Part shown: positions 50,248 through 59,553 of the stretch, in pieces | Numbering within the stretch: the stretch's first letter is position 1 | How the letters are laid out: each line of letters begins with the position of its first letter | NCBI GenBank assembly: GCA_948099385.1 | Contig: CANUEZ040000108.1 | Location: 568,001 to 632,000 of the forward strand | Length of the DNA stretch: 64,000 bases | Origin: Fasciola hepatica | Taxonomy: Eukaryota > Platyhelminthes > Trematoda > Plagiorchiida > Fasciolidae | Direction: 5' to 3' | The notes under the pieces: generated by a model | What the model saw: the letters and a program-made list of their open reading frames with translations, nothing else | What the model was told of the DNA's origin: nothing | The model's database searches: none | Made by a program: the position numbers and the translations under genes

Positions 50248-51062
50248 CCGCCGGCCAAAATCCTTCCGCGAAAATGGTTGTCTAAGGTTCAGGAAGGGGT
50301 CATGATTCTCACCCTATCTACCTTTAACTTATTGTCAGTGCCTGTGGATACTAACTTCCTGTGTTACCTGAACGTGAAACAGGTTTTTGCCGTAGTCATC
50401 ATCGCACAATCCATAGGGAATCAATTCCAAATCCCGCTGCACAACTTGAGATTGACATATTCATCAGGAAACCGGCGCATATAGTCAGACGCACGATGAA
50501 GATGAAGGCTTCGCAGAGTGAAGTGTTTCGCCGCACGAAATAAGTCTAAGCATCACAAGCAGTAACCCATTGCAGCAACTGGTTAGACTAATTTTGTTTA
50601 CAAGCTTGAGCGCAGAAGTTGAACGCAGGTGCAACGCCTAATGAGATATCGCGTAAAATTGACAGGTCACGAACCAGTGGAATTACATAAAATTAACGCA
50701 CCAAATCTTCCGAAAGAAATGAAAACCGGTTTCTGATTATGAATAAATTTCGAAAACAAGTGTACGGCGGACAGTATCGAAATACACATGAACACGGAGA
50801 TTGATCGAATACTGGCATCTATCAGAGTATTTCAAAGTTTTTCTGTGCACAAAATATGTGACAATCAATATTGTATAAAATGTAAATAAATGTTCTTCTT
50901 TAAAGATAATAATAGTTTCACAATGTGCTCGCAGCTAGTATGCCTCACCTGAACTGTTCAAGTGAAATACTGGTGAATTTCTCCTCTTCACCTATGTGCA
51001 CGCTAGATAGAAACTGGAACTAAGTACATTTGCAACCTTTCAGAAAAAATGGGTCCAGTTGA
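50248..51062. other. noncoding 3' part of the BEL element
   Basis: About 815 bases between the gag-protease stop and the 3' LTR. No integrase motif in any frame. No strong polypurine tract next to the LTR; the adjacent minus-strand bases (GGAAGGATTTTGGCCGGCG) are only partly purine. Confidence 0.6.
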
Positions 51063-53594
51063 TTAGTTGTAGGGCATGAAATGTAATAAAGTGCTGAGTA
51101 ACTCGGAGCGAGGCGATCTGCGAGCTACTTTGTCCTTTGTATGTGGTTTCGAGCTCGAATCATCAACATTTTCCTCGCTGTTTCCTGCTACGAGTGGAGT
51201 AACTCTCTGAAGTCTCGAACACGTTCTTCGTTTCTTCCGTTTCCTGTAATGTAACACAACTGTAGGATCTGTCCAATAGGCAAGGCTCAGTTCGGCGGTG
51301 GTGCAGTTCTCTTTTAGCATTCGTGCTACCTTAAAACCCAATACCAGTGCAGTCGTTTTGAGCTCGTTTAGGGATACTGACTTCAGCTCAGCAATTTTTG
51401 TTTTGGCAAAGGGTACTTTGTTTCGCCGCCGGCCATGCAGTTCCACCCAGGTACCGTACACTGTCACTGGGTCGGCAAATTTCAAGCTGCTTTGGGTGAC
51501 CTGCTGGTGTCCTTTTTTGAGATATTTCAAAAGCCTCCGGGCAACTTCTCCTTTTCTCAATAAGTGACTTGACGGTGGTCTCTCCGGTATAGCAACTTCA
51601 TGTTGCCCACTGTGAAGTCCCGTCTTTGAATTCGCCATCGAAAGCGCCGACTGATCCTTCGAGTGAACTTCGCTTTCCTGAGATGGACCGTTGGATTCAA
51701 TATCGAAAGGCTGATCGTGTTCTACAGAGGCACTTCTCTCAGCAACATTTGAGCAATTTATTGATGCCGATTGTTGAAGTTCGCTCGTCAGGGGTCCGAG
51801 AAGTGTCCAGCCTAGTATCGTTCGCGTAGCGAATGGTTCTTTTCGATTGCTTATGCTCTGTTCAAACACCCAGTGAGCCTCTGGTACATTGCATCCAATT
51901 AGTATGTCGACGTGGGGGCTAGAAACTTCTTCGAACTCTATGTCCCTGAGATGAGACCATCTCTTGGCGATCGATCTAACAGAGTCGACTGGTCTCATTG
52001 GCAAGCTGTCTATTGCAAAAGCTTCCGGAATTTCTACGGTCCCCTCATCAGATAAAGACGTTAACTGCAGGGTCAGCCTCTTAGAATTGCTAACATGACC
52101 CCCTGCAATCGTGCTGATAGTGAGCGAGGTAGGCTCGCCTACTAGTTCACAGCTTTCTACAAGCTCGCGAGTAATCAGCGAGGTATCCGACCCCGTGTCC
52201 AAAAATGCATTGACCCTCCTCAGTCCTTTAGGTGTCACGATACCGACAGGTACGATGCCTAATCTTGCCGGTTTGAAATCATCATGTCCCGTTGAACAGA
52301 CAATTTTGGGTTCATCTGGCTGAATAGGTCTATTGTTGAGAAGGCCATGCAGTAACGAGTGATGATTACCCAAGCATCCGTCTTGGTTGCATTTCACTCT
52401 TAAGCTGCATTCAGAGGCTCGATGAGAGTTGTTCAAACACATAAAGCATGAGCCAATCCTTTTTACCGCGCACCACCGATCGGGTACACTCATCCCATGA
52501 AAGGTCGGACAATCTGGTAACCGATGCAGGGAGTTGCATAGCTTGCATTCAGCTGACCTCTCGGGTTCTTGACTTATCATGTGCATGTTAGCCAAAGACT
52601 GGGTTTGGTTACAGTCCTTCTCCACAATTCGAGATGTTGGTTCCCTTCGCGCCAGTCTGCAACTTTCGCGTACGATTTGTCCAAATCGGCTGTTGGCGAT
52701 ACGGGATTGACGACCTATGAACTCCGTCAAATCGTTGAACGTAGATTCCCGCTCAAGCATATTTAGTTTTTCAGCTTCCTCTGCCCATCGGCTCTGTAAA
52801 TCAATAGATAGACATCGGACAATGCATTCCTGTGTGTGCAATGCATTCAGATCAGACTGGTATCCTAAGTGCTCCAGTGCTATACTGCAATTCTGCATTT
52901 TTATCACCAAACTCGACAGTGATTCAGCCTTGCCCTCAGTCCTTTTCGCCTCCAATAAAACACTATCAATTAGGCTTCTAGCCACCTTGAATGGTTGTCC
53001 AAACAAATCTTTCAGGATTCTGCGCGCCCTGATGTACCCCATCGGTGGATCAAGCATCGCGCAGCCTTCGATAGCACTTTTGGCTCTCCCACGACAGTAA
53101 TGTAATAAATACAAAAACCTTTGACCAGGATCTGCAACTTTGCACTCAACAAAATTTTCGAACTGTTTCATGAATATACAGTATTGCTCGGGGTGCCCGT
53201 CGAAGTGGGACAGCTCCACTCTCGGCAGGTCAAGAGCCAAAACCTCGGTAGTTTCAGGCTGTCTCAAGGGTTTATATTCGTCGATCACAGTGCCTTTTCG
53301 ATGTTGACATTGTGAACTACGTGGACTCTTTGCTGGCTCTCTGAGACCAGTTCCTTGTGTAAGGGGCTCTGCTTCCTTTCTGGCTAACCGCAGCTCGTTT
53401 TCTAATTCTATTGCTCTCATTCTATAAGTACTAATATCGTCAAACGCATCGCGGTTAGAAATATATGACCTGGCACTGACAGAGCTAGTAAACTTAGTAT
53501 TATCTAGAGAATCAATAACACCCGAACCATCCCCAGAGACTTGCCGGGTTATTTCCTGTTGTCTCAAAATGTCCTTGCTTCCTCGTCTGGGCAT
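51063..53594 (-). CDS. BEL/Pao Gag-protease polyprotein with RT/RNase H remnant
   Basis: The frame is open upstream to 53699, but that part starts with TTG and lies in the LTR; the ATG at 53592-53594 (MPRRGSKDIL) just inside the LTR is the likely start, giving about 843 residues. Counting from 53699: a DUF1759-like Gag region at about 160-330 (LPRVELSHFDGHPEQYCIF), cysteine knuckles at about 385-450 (CKLCNSLHRLPDC, CFMCLNNSHRASEC), and a protease with LDTGSDTSLI (catalytic Asp 501) at about 480-645, ending ATRTILGWTLLGPL. An RT-flank remnant then lies near 700-730. An RNase H remnant YWTDPTVVLHY (about 808-818) is fused on, which shows the deletion. No stops or frameshifts. Could make particles and an active protease; cannot copy or integrate itself. 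Confidence 0.9.
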   Translation of the reverse strand: MPRRGSKDILRQQEITRQVSGDGSGVIDSLDNTKFTSSVSARSYISNRDAFDDISTYRMRAIELENELRLARKEAEPLTQGTGLREPAKSPRSSQCQHRKGTVIDEYKPLRQPETTEVLALDLPRVELSHFDGHPEQYCIFMKQFENFVECKVADPGQRFLYLLHYCRGRAKSAIEGCAMLDPPMGYIRARRILKDLFGQPFKVARSLIDSVLLEAKRTEGKAESLSSLVIKMQNCSIALEHLGYQSDLNALHTQECIVRCLSIDLQSRWAEEAEKLNMLERESTFNDLTEFIGRQSRIANSRFGQIVRESCRLARREPTSRIVEKDCNQTQSLANMHMISQEPERSAECKLCNSLHRLPDCPTFHGMSVPDRWCAVKRIGSCFMCLNNSHRASECSLRVKCNQDGCLGNHHSLLHGLLNNRPIQPDEPKIVCSTGHDDFKPARLGIVPVGIVTPKGLRRVNAFLDTGSDTSLITRELVESCELVGEPTSLTISTIAGGHVSNSKRLTLQLTSLSDEGTVEIPEAFAIDSLPMRPVDSVRSIAKRWSHLRDIEFEEVSSPHVDILIGCNVPEAHWVFEQSISNRKEPFATRTILGWTLLGPLTSELQQSASINCSNVAERSASVEHDQPFDIESNGPSQESEVHSKDQSALSMANSKTGLHSGQHEVAIPERPPSSHLLRKGEVARRLLKYLKKGHQQVTQSSLKFADPVTVYGTWVELHGRRRNKVPFAKTKIAELKSVSLNELKTTALVLGFKVARMLKENCTTAELSLAYWTDPTVVLHYRKRKKRRTCSRLQRVTPLVAGNSEENVDDSSSKPHTKDKVARRSPRSELLSTLLHFMPYN

Positions 53595-53605
53595 TTCCAA
53601 TGAGT

Positions 53606-53624
53606 TTTCTTGTCCAGGTTCCAC
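53606..53624 (-). other. possible primer-binding site of the BEL element
   Basis: Starting nine or so bases inside the 5' LTR the minus strand reads TGGAACCTGGACAAG. A TGG start near the LTR is expected for a primer site, but I cannot match it to a particular tRNA. Confidence 0.35.
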
Positions 53625-53632
53625 TTGAGTAC

Positions 53633-53992
53633 TGTAAAGTCGAATCTCGCAAATCGAGCAACGCGTAGCCAATTCAAACGAATCCGAAAACCAGAACAAG
53701 ATTGATTCGTAGTTTCTACGGTACTAAATTGAAATGCACAAAGGATACAAATATACACGAACCTCAAGTATGCGGCCAAATAGACTTCACAGTAAAACCC
53801 AAAGGTCCAAAGCCCTGTGGCTCAAGCACGACAGTCAGAAACGGTTCAAGGCCAAATTCAAATGTCTCACATGGATAAACAAACGTGAAAATGTGTGGTG
53901 TATGAGCGAGCTTTCCAAGATAATGTTAAATATAGTCAAATTCACAAAGCACGTTGAACATTAAGAAGGATTTTCAGTATTCGTTCGTTACA
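53633..53992 (-). repeat. BEL 5' LTR (right copy)
   Basis: 360 bp, TGTAA...TTACA. Two differences from the left copy. As the element reads on the minus strand, this is the 5' LTR. Confidence 0.95.
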
Positions 53993-53997
53993 CTCCG

Positions 53998-55360
53998 TGA
54001 CCCTCGAATGCTTGAGGTGGAGAGTAAACTTGATCGACAGGTGATCCGTCCCGCAAAACTCTGGGCGAATGATGGGCTCATCTACGTCATTTTCATAACT
54101 CGTGACCACCGGGCCCAGAATAGGTGGTTGGTTTCCCTCTCTGCACCGGTGTTTTCCCTTGTTCATACATAAGGTTCCTTCGTGCAGTCACTCGATGAAC
54201 CACTCATCCGTTCTACGGCTAACACAGCTTACCGTGTTCCTTTCCACTGCTGGCAGGTTAGCGCCTCCAACAATCACCATCACGTTTGCTCCTGCCTCCG
54301 ACGGTTCTAGCTCCCGTGTAGGTTCTATGTCCTTTCCCGACTCCGATTCCGGAGTCCTTTACGCAAATGAAATCGCGGTTTTCATCATGAGCTTATTTAC
54401 AGTAAGAACACAACTGTGTGCCTACTGCACATAAAATGGCCTATGGTTCCACGTGAAAAACCTCTAGTAAGAGGGGTTACTTTTCCTTCAACCCTGTCAC
54501 GCTTCTGTCTAGTCTACAGACGAAGCAGTGGTTTTCGATTTCCCGCGGAATGTGACCGATTTCAGGCAATCGCCTCTCGGATGCTGCTACCTCTTTGGAG
54601 ATAAAGCCTTCGGCATTTTATATCGATTCTGCCCAATTGTTTCTAATGCCACAGGCCTTTGTGTAACATTATCATTGTCTTTCCAGGAGAAATGTCTCTG
54701 CTGTCTTTTGGTTTGTTCCCCGCCTCTGGAGAGCACCCAGGCCGCTGCTAACCTGCTTGAGTCCAGTGTACTAGAAGCTACACTTTCCTAGTTTCCTTGT
54801 ACTACCGCTTGGTCCGCCAGTCCTGCTTGTTGAGAGTCTCGTCAGCTCGCTCATTATTTTCCCCCTGTCGTCTGTTCCAGTGCTCTACCAGAATGTCCCC
54901 TAGGCCCACCACTGTCCTCTATCTGGCACTTTTCCCATGCATCATCATCCAATGAGTATATAATTACGGCCACTGCTTCGTGGCACAGCCCCCGGGGAAT
55001 TGACCTACTGTTAACCGTTTTACTAGCTGTATTCTAAACCCAGGAGAGGCCTTCTTCCCGCCCTCGGAGACATCTGGTGCAATGCGAAATCTCCTCCCTT
55101 TGCGACGAAAGTCGTACCCTACTCGTTCTAGAAGCTGGTCCTTAATTCCGCAATCCTTAAACTCCGCTAAAACAGGCCGGGCCTGGAGCATTTACTGTCC
55201 TGGTCTCGAATGCTTCCAAGATCCCACTCAGTGACCCCTGCTTAGCCCTGTCACATGGTTCATTCCAACCATCCTCAGGATACCCCTGACCCTCCTTTGG
55301 TCTAAGTCCTGCCATGCCTTGGTCTCTCACAGCAGGCTCGTCATTTTTCATGAGCAAATT
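53998..55360 (-). pseudogene. CR1-like LINE endonuclease, right of BEL insertion
   Basis: Minus-strand frames 53942-54166, 54964-55191 and 55157-55357 and the DNA between carry endonuclease-like blocks. KDQLLERVGYDFRRKGRRF lies near 55080-55140 (position of the PGF...R.DR..RGGGV block), CHEAVAVIIY near 54960-54985, VMVIVGGANLP near 54255-54290 (VLVGDFN is usual, here altered), and a CGTDHLSIKFTLHLKHSR (SDH) block near 54005-54070. The order fits one endonuclease domain, with several stops. Assigning the 54.9-55.4 kb part is less sure. Confidence 0.55.
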
Positions 55361-56220
55361 CCTCAGCCCGAAGTGGAGTGGTCCCCTTCTTACTTCAGCT
55401 GTTGTGACTCCATCGCCAAGTATTCAGATTTGTCCTGAAACCCCCTCAAATATTTCCAATGTTTGCCTTTCATGCTAACGTAAACCACTATTCCATCGGC
55501 TTTTCTTCCGGCCGCTTTTCTTCACCGCCATCTGATCCTCCGCTGCAGACACCTAAGGGCCTATTTTTCTTGATATCTATGTCCATTTGCCTGAGCTGGT
55601 CATTTCTAGCTTCCCAACTGTTCTCCTTACCACTTCAGTATAGAAAATCTCGCCGCTCCGTTCTCCGTTCCACCTCGAAAACTGACTTGCTGTCCCACAA
55701 GTTCCTGCATGCTATTGTAGATGCACTTCGCAGACACCAAACTCATTCAAAGCAGTTGCGAGCTCACAGCGTAGAAGTGACTCGTTCCTAAATGGGCTTC
55801 CGTGCTTGGATCTATTTTGGAAGATTGGTCGCTGGACAGTGAGGGACAGTTAAGATTTGCGGCAGTCCGTTCAGCTTGAGTGGTCCAAGCGATTCCTTCG
55901 TGGGAAATCCGTCAGGCATAAAAGAACGAGATTTTTGAACCGCCAGAGGTGGGCGGCCTTGAAGCCCAAAGATTTTACTTAACACTGATATGGCATCAGT
56001 AAGCTGTTTGAAAACGACATGCAGTCAAAGAATCACAGCAATTGTCAAAACGCCGAAAATTGTAGCTTCTAAAAGGAGGAACTGCAAAATTAAGATGGAA
56101 TTCAAAAGTGCCGCTAGTTCAATGATTTAGTGCTACATGGTCCAGTGGTTTCTTCCGTATCTGTGCTCAAATCTAGGGATTCGTTGTATGGAATAACGGA
56201 TTCGGATTTTTATTTTATCA
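55361..56220. other. upstream region of the UBC9 gene
   Basis: About 860 bases between the LINE endonuclease and the TATA box. A 110-codon plus-strand frame (55459-55791) has no recognised domain. It may hold promoter elements for UBC9; none can be named from sequence alone. Confidence 0.45.
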
Positions 56221-56231
56221 TTTGAGTGCAA

Positions 56232-56239
56232 TATAAATA
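56232..56239 (+). promoter_or_regulatory. putative TATA box of the UBC9 gene
   Basis: TATAAATA, 82 bases before the ATG at 56321. Spacing would place the transcript start near 56262 and give a 5' UTR of about 60 bases. Supported by sequence and position only. Confidence 0.45.
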
Positions 56240-56320
56240 GTCAACAAGTCTGACGGGCTTTGTTTGGATGTGCGGGGTTAACTTGGCGGGAGTCAATCGC
56301 TACCCGGTTTTTCCAGATAA

Positions 56321-56924
56321 ATGGGTGAGTTCGCGGAGGCCGAGAGTATTTCCCTGAAAAGGCTGAAGGAAGAGCGCAAAGCATGGAGGAAGGATCACCC
56401 ATTTGTAAGTTCAGGGATTAAATGGATAATGGTAGGGTTTCGTGGCTAAACCTGTCAAAAAAGAGGACGGTTCCCTGGATTTGATGACTTGGACTTGCAG
56501 TATCCCCGGGAAAAAAGGGGTATGTCAGCAGTTTGTTTCTAGCACACCTGTATAGACTCTATGGGAAGGTGGACTATTCAACCTTCGAATGTACTTCAAA
56601 CCTGAATATCCCACAACCCCACCGAAGTGCAAGTTTGAACCCGCCCTTTTTCATCCCAACGTATTCCCATCTGGCACTGTTTGTCTGTCTCTGCTCGATG
56701 AAGAGAAGCACTGGCGTCCAGCGGTAACCATTAAACAGGTAAGCAGAACCAGCTTCTGATGAACGTTTTTAAAGATTTTGCTCGGCATCCAGGATCTTTT
56801 GGATAGCCCAAACCCTAAGGATCCAGCACAGGCAGATGCTTACACACTGTTCATGCAAAATAGAAAGGAGTATGATGCGCGAATAAAGAAGCAGGCGGAA
56901 ACATTCAGAAATCCTAATCTCTAA
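56321..56924 (+). CDS. UBC9: SUMO-conjugating enzyme UBC9 (E2), four exons
   Basis: Exons 56321-56404, 56436-56519, 56556-56738 and 56775-56924 (with TAA) join in frame to 166 residues; animal UBC9 is usually about 158. All three introns have GT..AG ends and split between codons (phase 0). UBC9 takes SUMO from the E1 as a thioester and passes it to lysines of target proteins, mostly in the nucleus. Family landmarks: N-terminal [15 protein letters not shown] (SUMO/E1-binding basic helix), [31 protein letters not shown] (res 89-91), catalytic Cys 99 in [35 protein letters not shown] with the conserved Asp. Oddities: a longer, divergent N-terminus ([15 protein letters not shown]), Phe where human Tyr87 is, and Glu, His at human Asp100, Asp102. 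No stops; intact. Could be a diverged paralogue rather than the main UBC9. Confidence 0.92.
56405..56435 (+). other. UBC9 intron 1, 31 bp
   Basis: GTAAGT...GGTAG between F28 and G29. Without splicing, the frame soon reaches a stop. Phase 0. Confidence 0.85.
56520..56555 (+). other. UBC9 intron 2, 36 bp
   Basis: GTATGT...TATAG between the GKKG and TLWEGG codons, phase 0. An AG at 56541-56542 within the intron is not used in this model, since it would shift the frame. Confidence 0.85.
56739..56774 (+). other. UBC9 intron 3, 36 bp
   Basis: GTAAGC...TTAAAG between TIKQ and ILLGIQ, phase 0. Confidence 0.85.
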
Positions 56925-57050
56925 GAATGCTTTGCTGGCTTCATACATATACTACATCAGATATTTTGTACACATACGGTAATGTAAATAACGTCTAAAT
57001 TAATATATCATCCTGACTTTTTGATATTGGTCTCATGATTACTGCCAAAT
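56925..57050. other. UBC9 3' flank
   Basis: A/T-rich 3' flank. No canonical AATAAA within 120 bases of the stop; AATATA near 56990-57010 could serve as a variant polyadenylation signal. Confidence 0.35.
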
Positions 57051-57199
57051 AATGCTCATCGACCATTTCTCGGCTGGCGTAGGACTCAGCTGGGTGCGGT
57101 TATTCGTCTCATCGCAGAACTACATAAGACAGGTCTCGAAGGACGTCTAGAATCTGCTGGTTTCTTCCCAGAATTTTACCAGCCGATGCGTGTCGATCT

Positions 57200-58830
57200 C
57201 TTACATCACTGGGGGTGGTCTAAGACAAAAACTACGCTGACTTTCCACTTCGGGGGCCTTGTATGCGCATGTCTCCAGCAACTGTCGAAGAAGCCTGGGA
57301 GGACCGGTTCTGTCGAATTTGCTTATGTTGTGAGGCGTAAAATTGAATATTCCATAAGAAATTAGGCCATATGTTGATGGGGCAGTGGTGTACTACTTAA
57401 GTTTGAGATTGTGCCGGAGAGGCTCGCACAAGATCTCTGCTTCCTGGGGAATGGGAACACCTTTTTTTGGCAATCTTGCCATGCCTGGTTTGCAACCTTA
57501 GTTCGCTTTCGCTAATGAATTTGAGATCTAGCAATACTTGGTTTCTTCGATATCAATGCCAGTAGGCCGCGCGATTATCAGCGAACTCGGGGTGTTTGGT
57601 TAGTGTCGATCTGAGCATTGAGTTACGAACTATCAGGTGTTACGAAAACGGAGGCCCAGTTTTTGGTAATTACAGCGACGAATCTCGGTTTGATGTTGAT
57701 GAAGGAACGAGCTCCGAAGAATCGCTGGGCTGGGGATCTGACCTTACTTAACCATTGTGGCAGGCCATCTTGGCAGAAATAGTAAGGCCCTCTCGGTTAT
57801 CATAACATTTGGGCTGATCGAGCTGGGTTCATACGTGGTCGCAGTTGTACTGACCGTGTATTTTCTCTTAGAATACAGGCATACGTCACAAGCCTACCTT
57901 CCAAGTTTCTAACGACTGGGCAACGACCTCTGTTTCAGTCGAACGGACAGTTTACTGGCGTTGCCTGTAGCTGAAGTTCGTACGGTGTATTTCACCGGTA
58001 AGCTTGTACACGGGTGGCGTAAACGGCGCTTGGGTTTTGTCTGAGTCCACCATGAATAGTGTATAGGAAGTGATTTTTTGCTTCGGATATGTGATCATCG
58101 GGATCATTCACACGGTAACGGTGATATCGAAAGTATCCCTGGTTGGAAAACGAGTCTGAGCATGCGAGTAGCGTGGTGTTTTTGGAAAAAAACCGATCTG
58201 CGTGGGTAACTGCAAAGCTACACGCAGTGTGCCATTGTATGTCCGTAGTAATCACCGGTACTTACGTCACCAGGCATCTTATAGTTGATTGCCGTTTAAT
58301 GGTCAGGTGCATCTCGTCTATTTCTCTAGAAAGATGTAAATCGCTCATGCAGAAGGTATGAGATATATCATCAACAGCTTTGCCATTGCATTGGTCCCCT
58401 ACAACCGACCGGGGATACGCTGTATAAATTAGACCGGCTTTGTACTACTCGGAAGCTTGGACAGTTCCAGTGGGAGACGCATATCATCAGTATTTGAACA
58501 CCGGTGTCTTCTCAGATTCACTGGGACTTAATGGGAGCAATACTGAGGTTGGCCACCGAGTATTAGGCACGCAAAAGATTCATTATACTTAACACTCGCC
58601 AAGTTACCATGGTTGGAACCTAGGGGGAACTTTCCGTGTGGAGTAATGTTATCTGAGGTAGGTGGTGGTTGAGAAACGGCTGCAAATTGTCGGTGTTTGA
58701 TATAGAACTGAGGTATAACCCTAACAAGTGAGTTTCGTCATGTAGGGCTTGTTGGTCCTCCGAATTAAGGCGCGAGCTCCATCAACTCTGGAAATATTCG
58801 AAGGTGCGATTGGTTGTCGTGGTCAGAAGT
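57200..58830 (+). pseudogene. RTE-like LINE RT, decayed
   Basis: Plus-strand frames show DRAGFIRGRSCTDRVFSLR near 57815-57875 (QAGFR.GR.C.DQ.F.LR is the usual block before motif A). IRPALYYSEAWTVPV follows near 58430-58470 (RPVLLYGSETWPL), then NTEVGHRVLGTQKI near 58545-58580 and, near 58600-58830, the C-terminal part (VMLSEVGGG, LVGPPN). Motifs A and C are not readable and there are many stops. It begins about 0.3 kb or less downstream of the UBC9 gene in the same orientation; its 5' end is not defined. Confidence 0.7.
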
Positions 58831-58839
58831 GTTCTGATA

Positions 58840-59550
58840 TTTACACGATGACGTACTGTGAACTAATACCTATGATCGCCTTTCAGTCTTGGTTTCCGAA
58901 AGAGGTTTTTGCTGGGATGGTTTATGACGTGGTAGGGGACAATATTTAGTTAATGGTTGCTGGGTGGGGCCTGGGCTGCATTTGCCAACAAGACAAAATT
59001 ACGATAGCTTGCCGGAAAGGAGACGTTTTGCGAATTGATATATGGACCAAGCAGGGTAATGCCATTTAACAGCGCCTTTCCTACCGAACACCAGGGAAAC
59101 AGTGATGCATATCGTATTCGGTGTCACTGCTAATACATCAATGCAGTCGTTACTCTACAAAGAGGAGGGATAGCTTGGATATCCAGTGTAGCTGATTACT
59201 GGCGAGGTTCGGTTTCCGCACAAAACAGCTCACCGTTGATGTGCAGTTGAGAACATTTCGTTCGGAGAATGAGCACGTACTTGACTCGGTAAAAATACCT
59301 AAGTCTCGGTGCATTTCCCGGCGTAGTTACTCCGTGGTTTGTTAAATACCGTTCGATTAGACGGACTCAACATCAGTTAGGTCAAAATGAGAGGATTCTG
59401 CTAAGCCAGATGAATGCTTTCAAAAAATGTCCTCCGAAGAGAGTTTCGAGTAAAGGTAGTCGATGCACGACGCGACAGTATGATTTTCACAAATAGTCAG
59501 GTTAAGTTTGTGCTTTATGCACCCGAGAGTGAATATTTAGCTGTAGTGCG
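58840..59550. other. spacer without recognisable genes
   Basis: About 700 bases between two LINE remnants. A 66-codon plus frame (58749-58949) is part LINE tail, part chance. Nothing else seen. Confidence 0.4.
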
Positions 59551-59553
59551 GAA

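Larger units (their letters stand above)
49883..53997 (-). mobile_element. BEL/Pao LTR retrotransposon, young, internally deleted
   Basis: Minus-strand element bounded by 360-bp LTRs (49888-50247 and 53633-53992), which differ at only two positions, and by the 5-bp direct repeat CTCCG (49883-49887, 53993-53997). One uninterrupted frame encodes Gag, zinc knuckles and protease, then joins an RT N-terminal flank directly to an RNase H piece. The RT core and the integrase are absent. 50248-51062 between the ORF and the 3' LTR is noncoding. The near-identical LTRs mean recent insertion. Without RT and integrase it must have been mobilised by a related complete element (inference). Confidence 0.95.
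47000..55360 (-). mobile_element. CR1-like LINE carrying two later insertions
   Basis: Minus-strand pieces in the correct order for one LINE: endonuclease (about 55.2 to 53998 and 49887 to 49.64 kb), RT N-terminal part (49362-48989), motif A and B (about 48536-48335), motif C (47675-47686) and thumb (about 47.3 kb). A BEL/Pao element (49888-53992) and a 577-bp sequence (47758-48334) interrupt it, each at a point where the LINE reading resumes. Many stops and frameshifts show it was old; some of these must predate or follow the insertions. Confidence 0.7.

Noticed and set aside
53595..53699. Upstream extension of the BEL Gag frame into the LTR
   Set aside because: It starts with TTG and lies within the LTR; the ATG at 53594 just inside the element is a better start.
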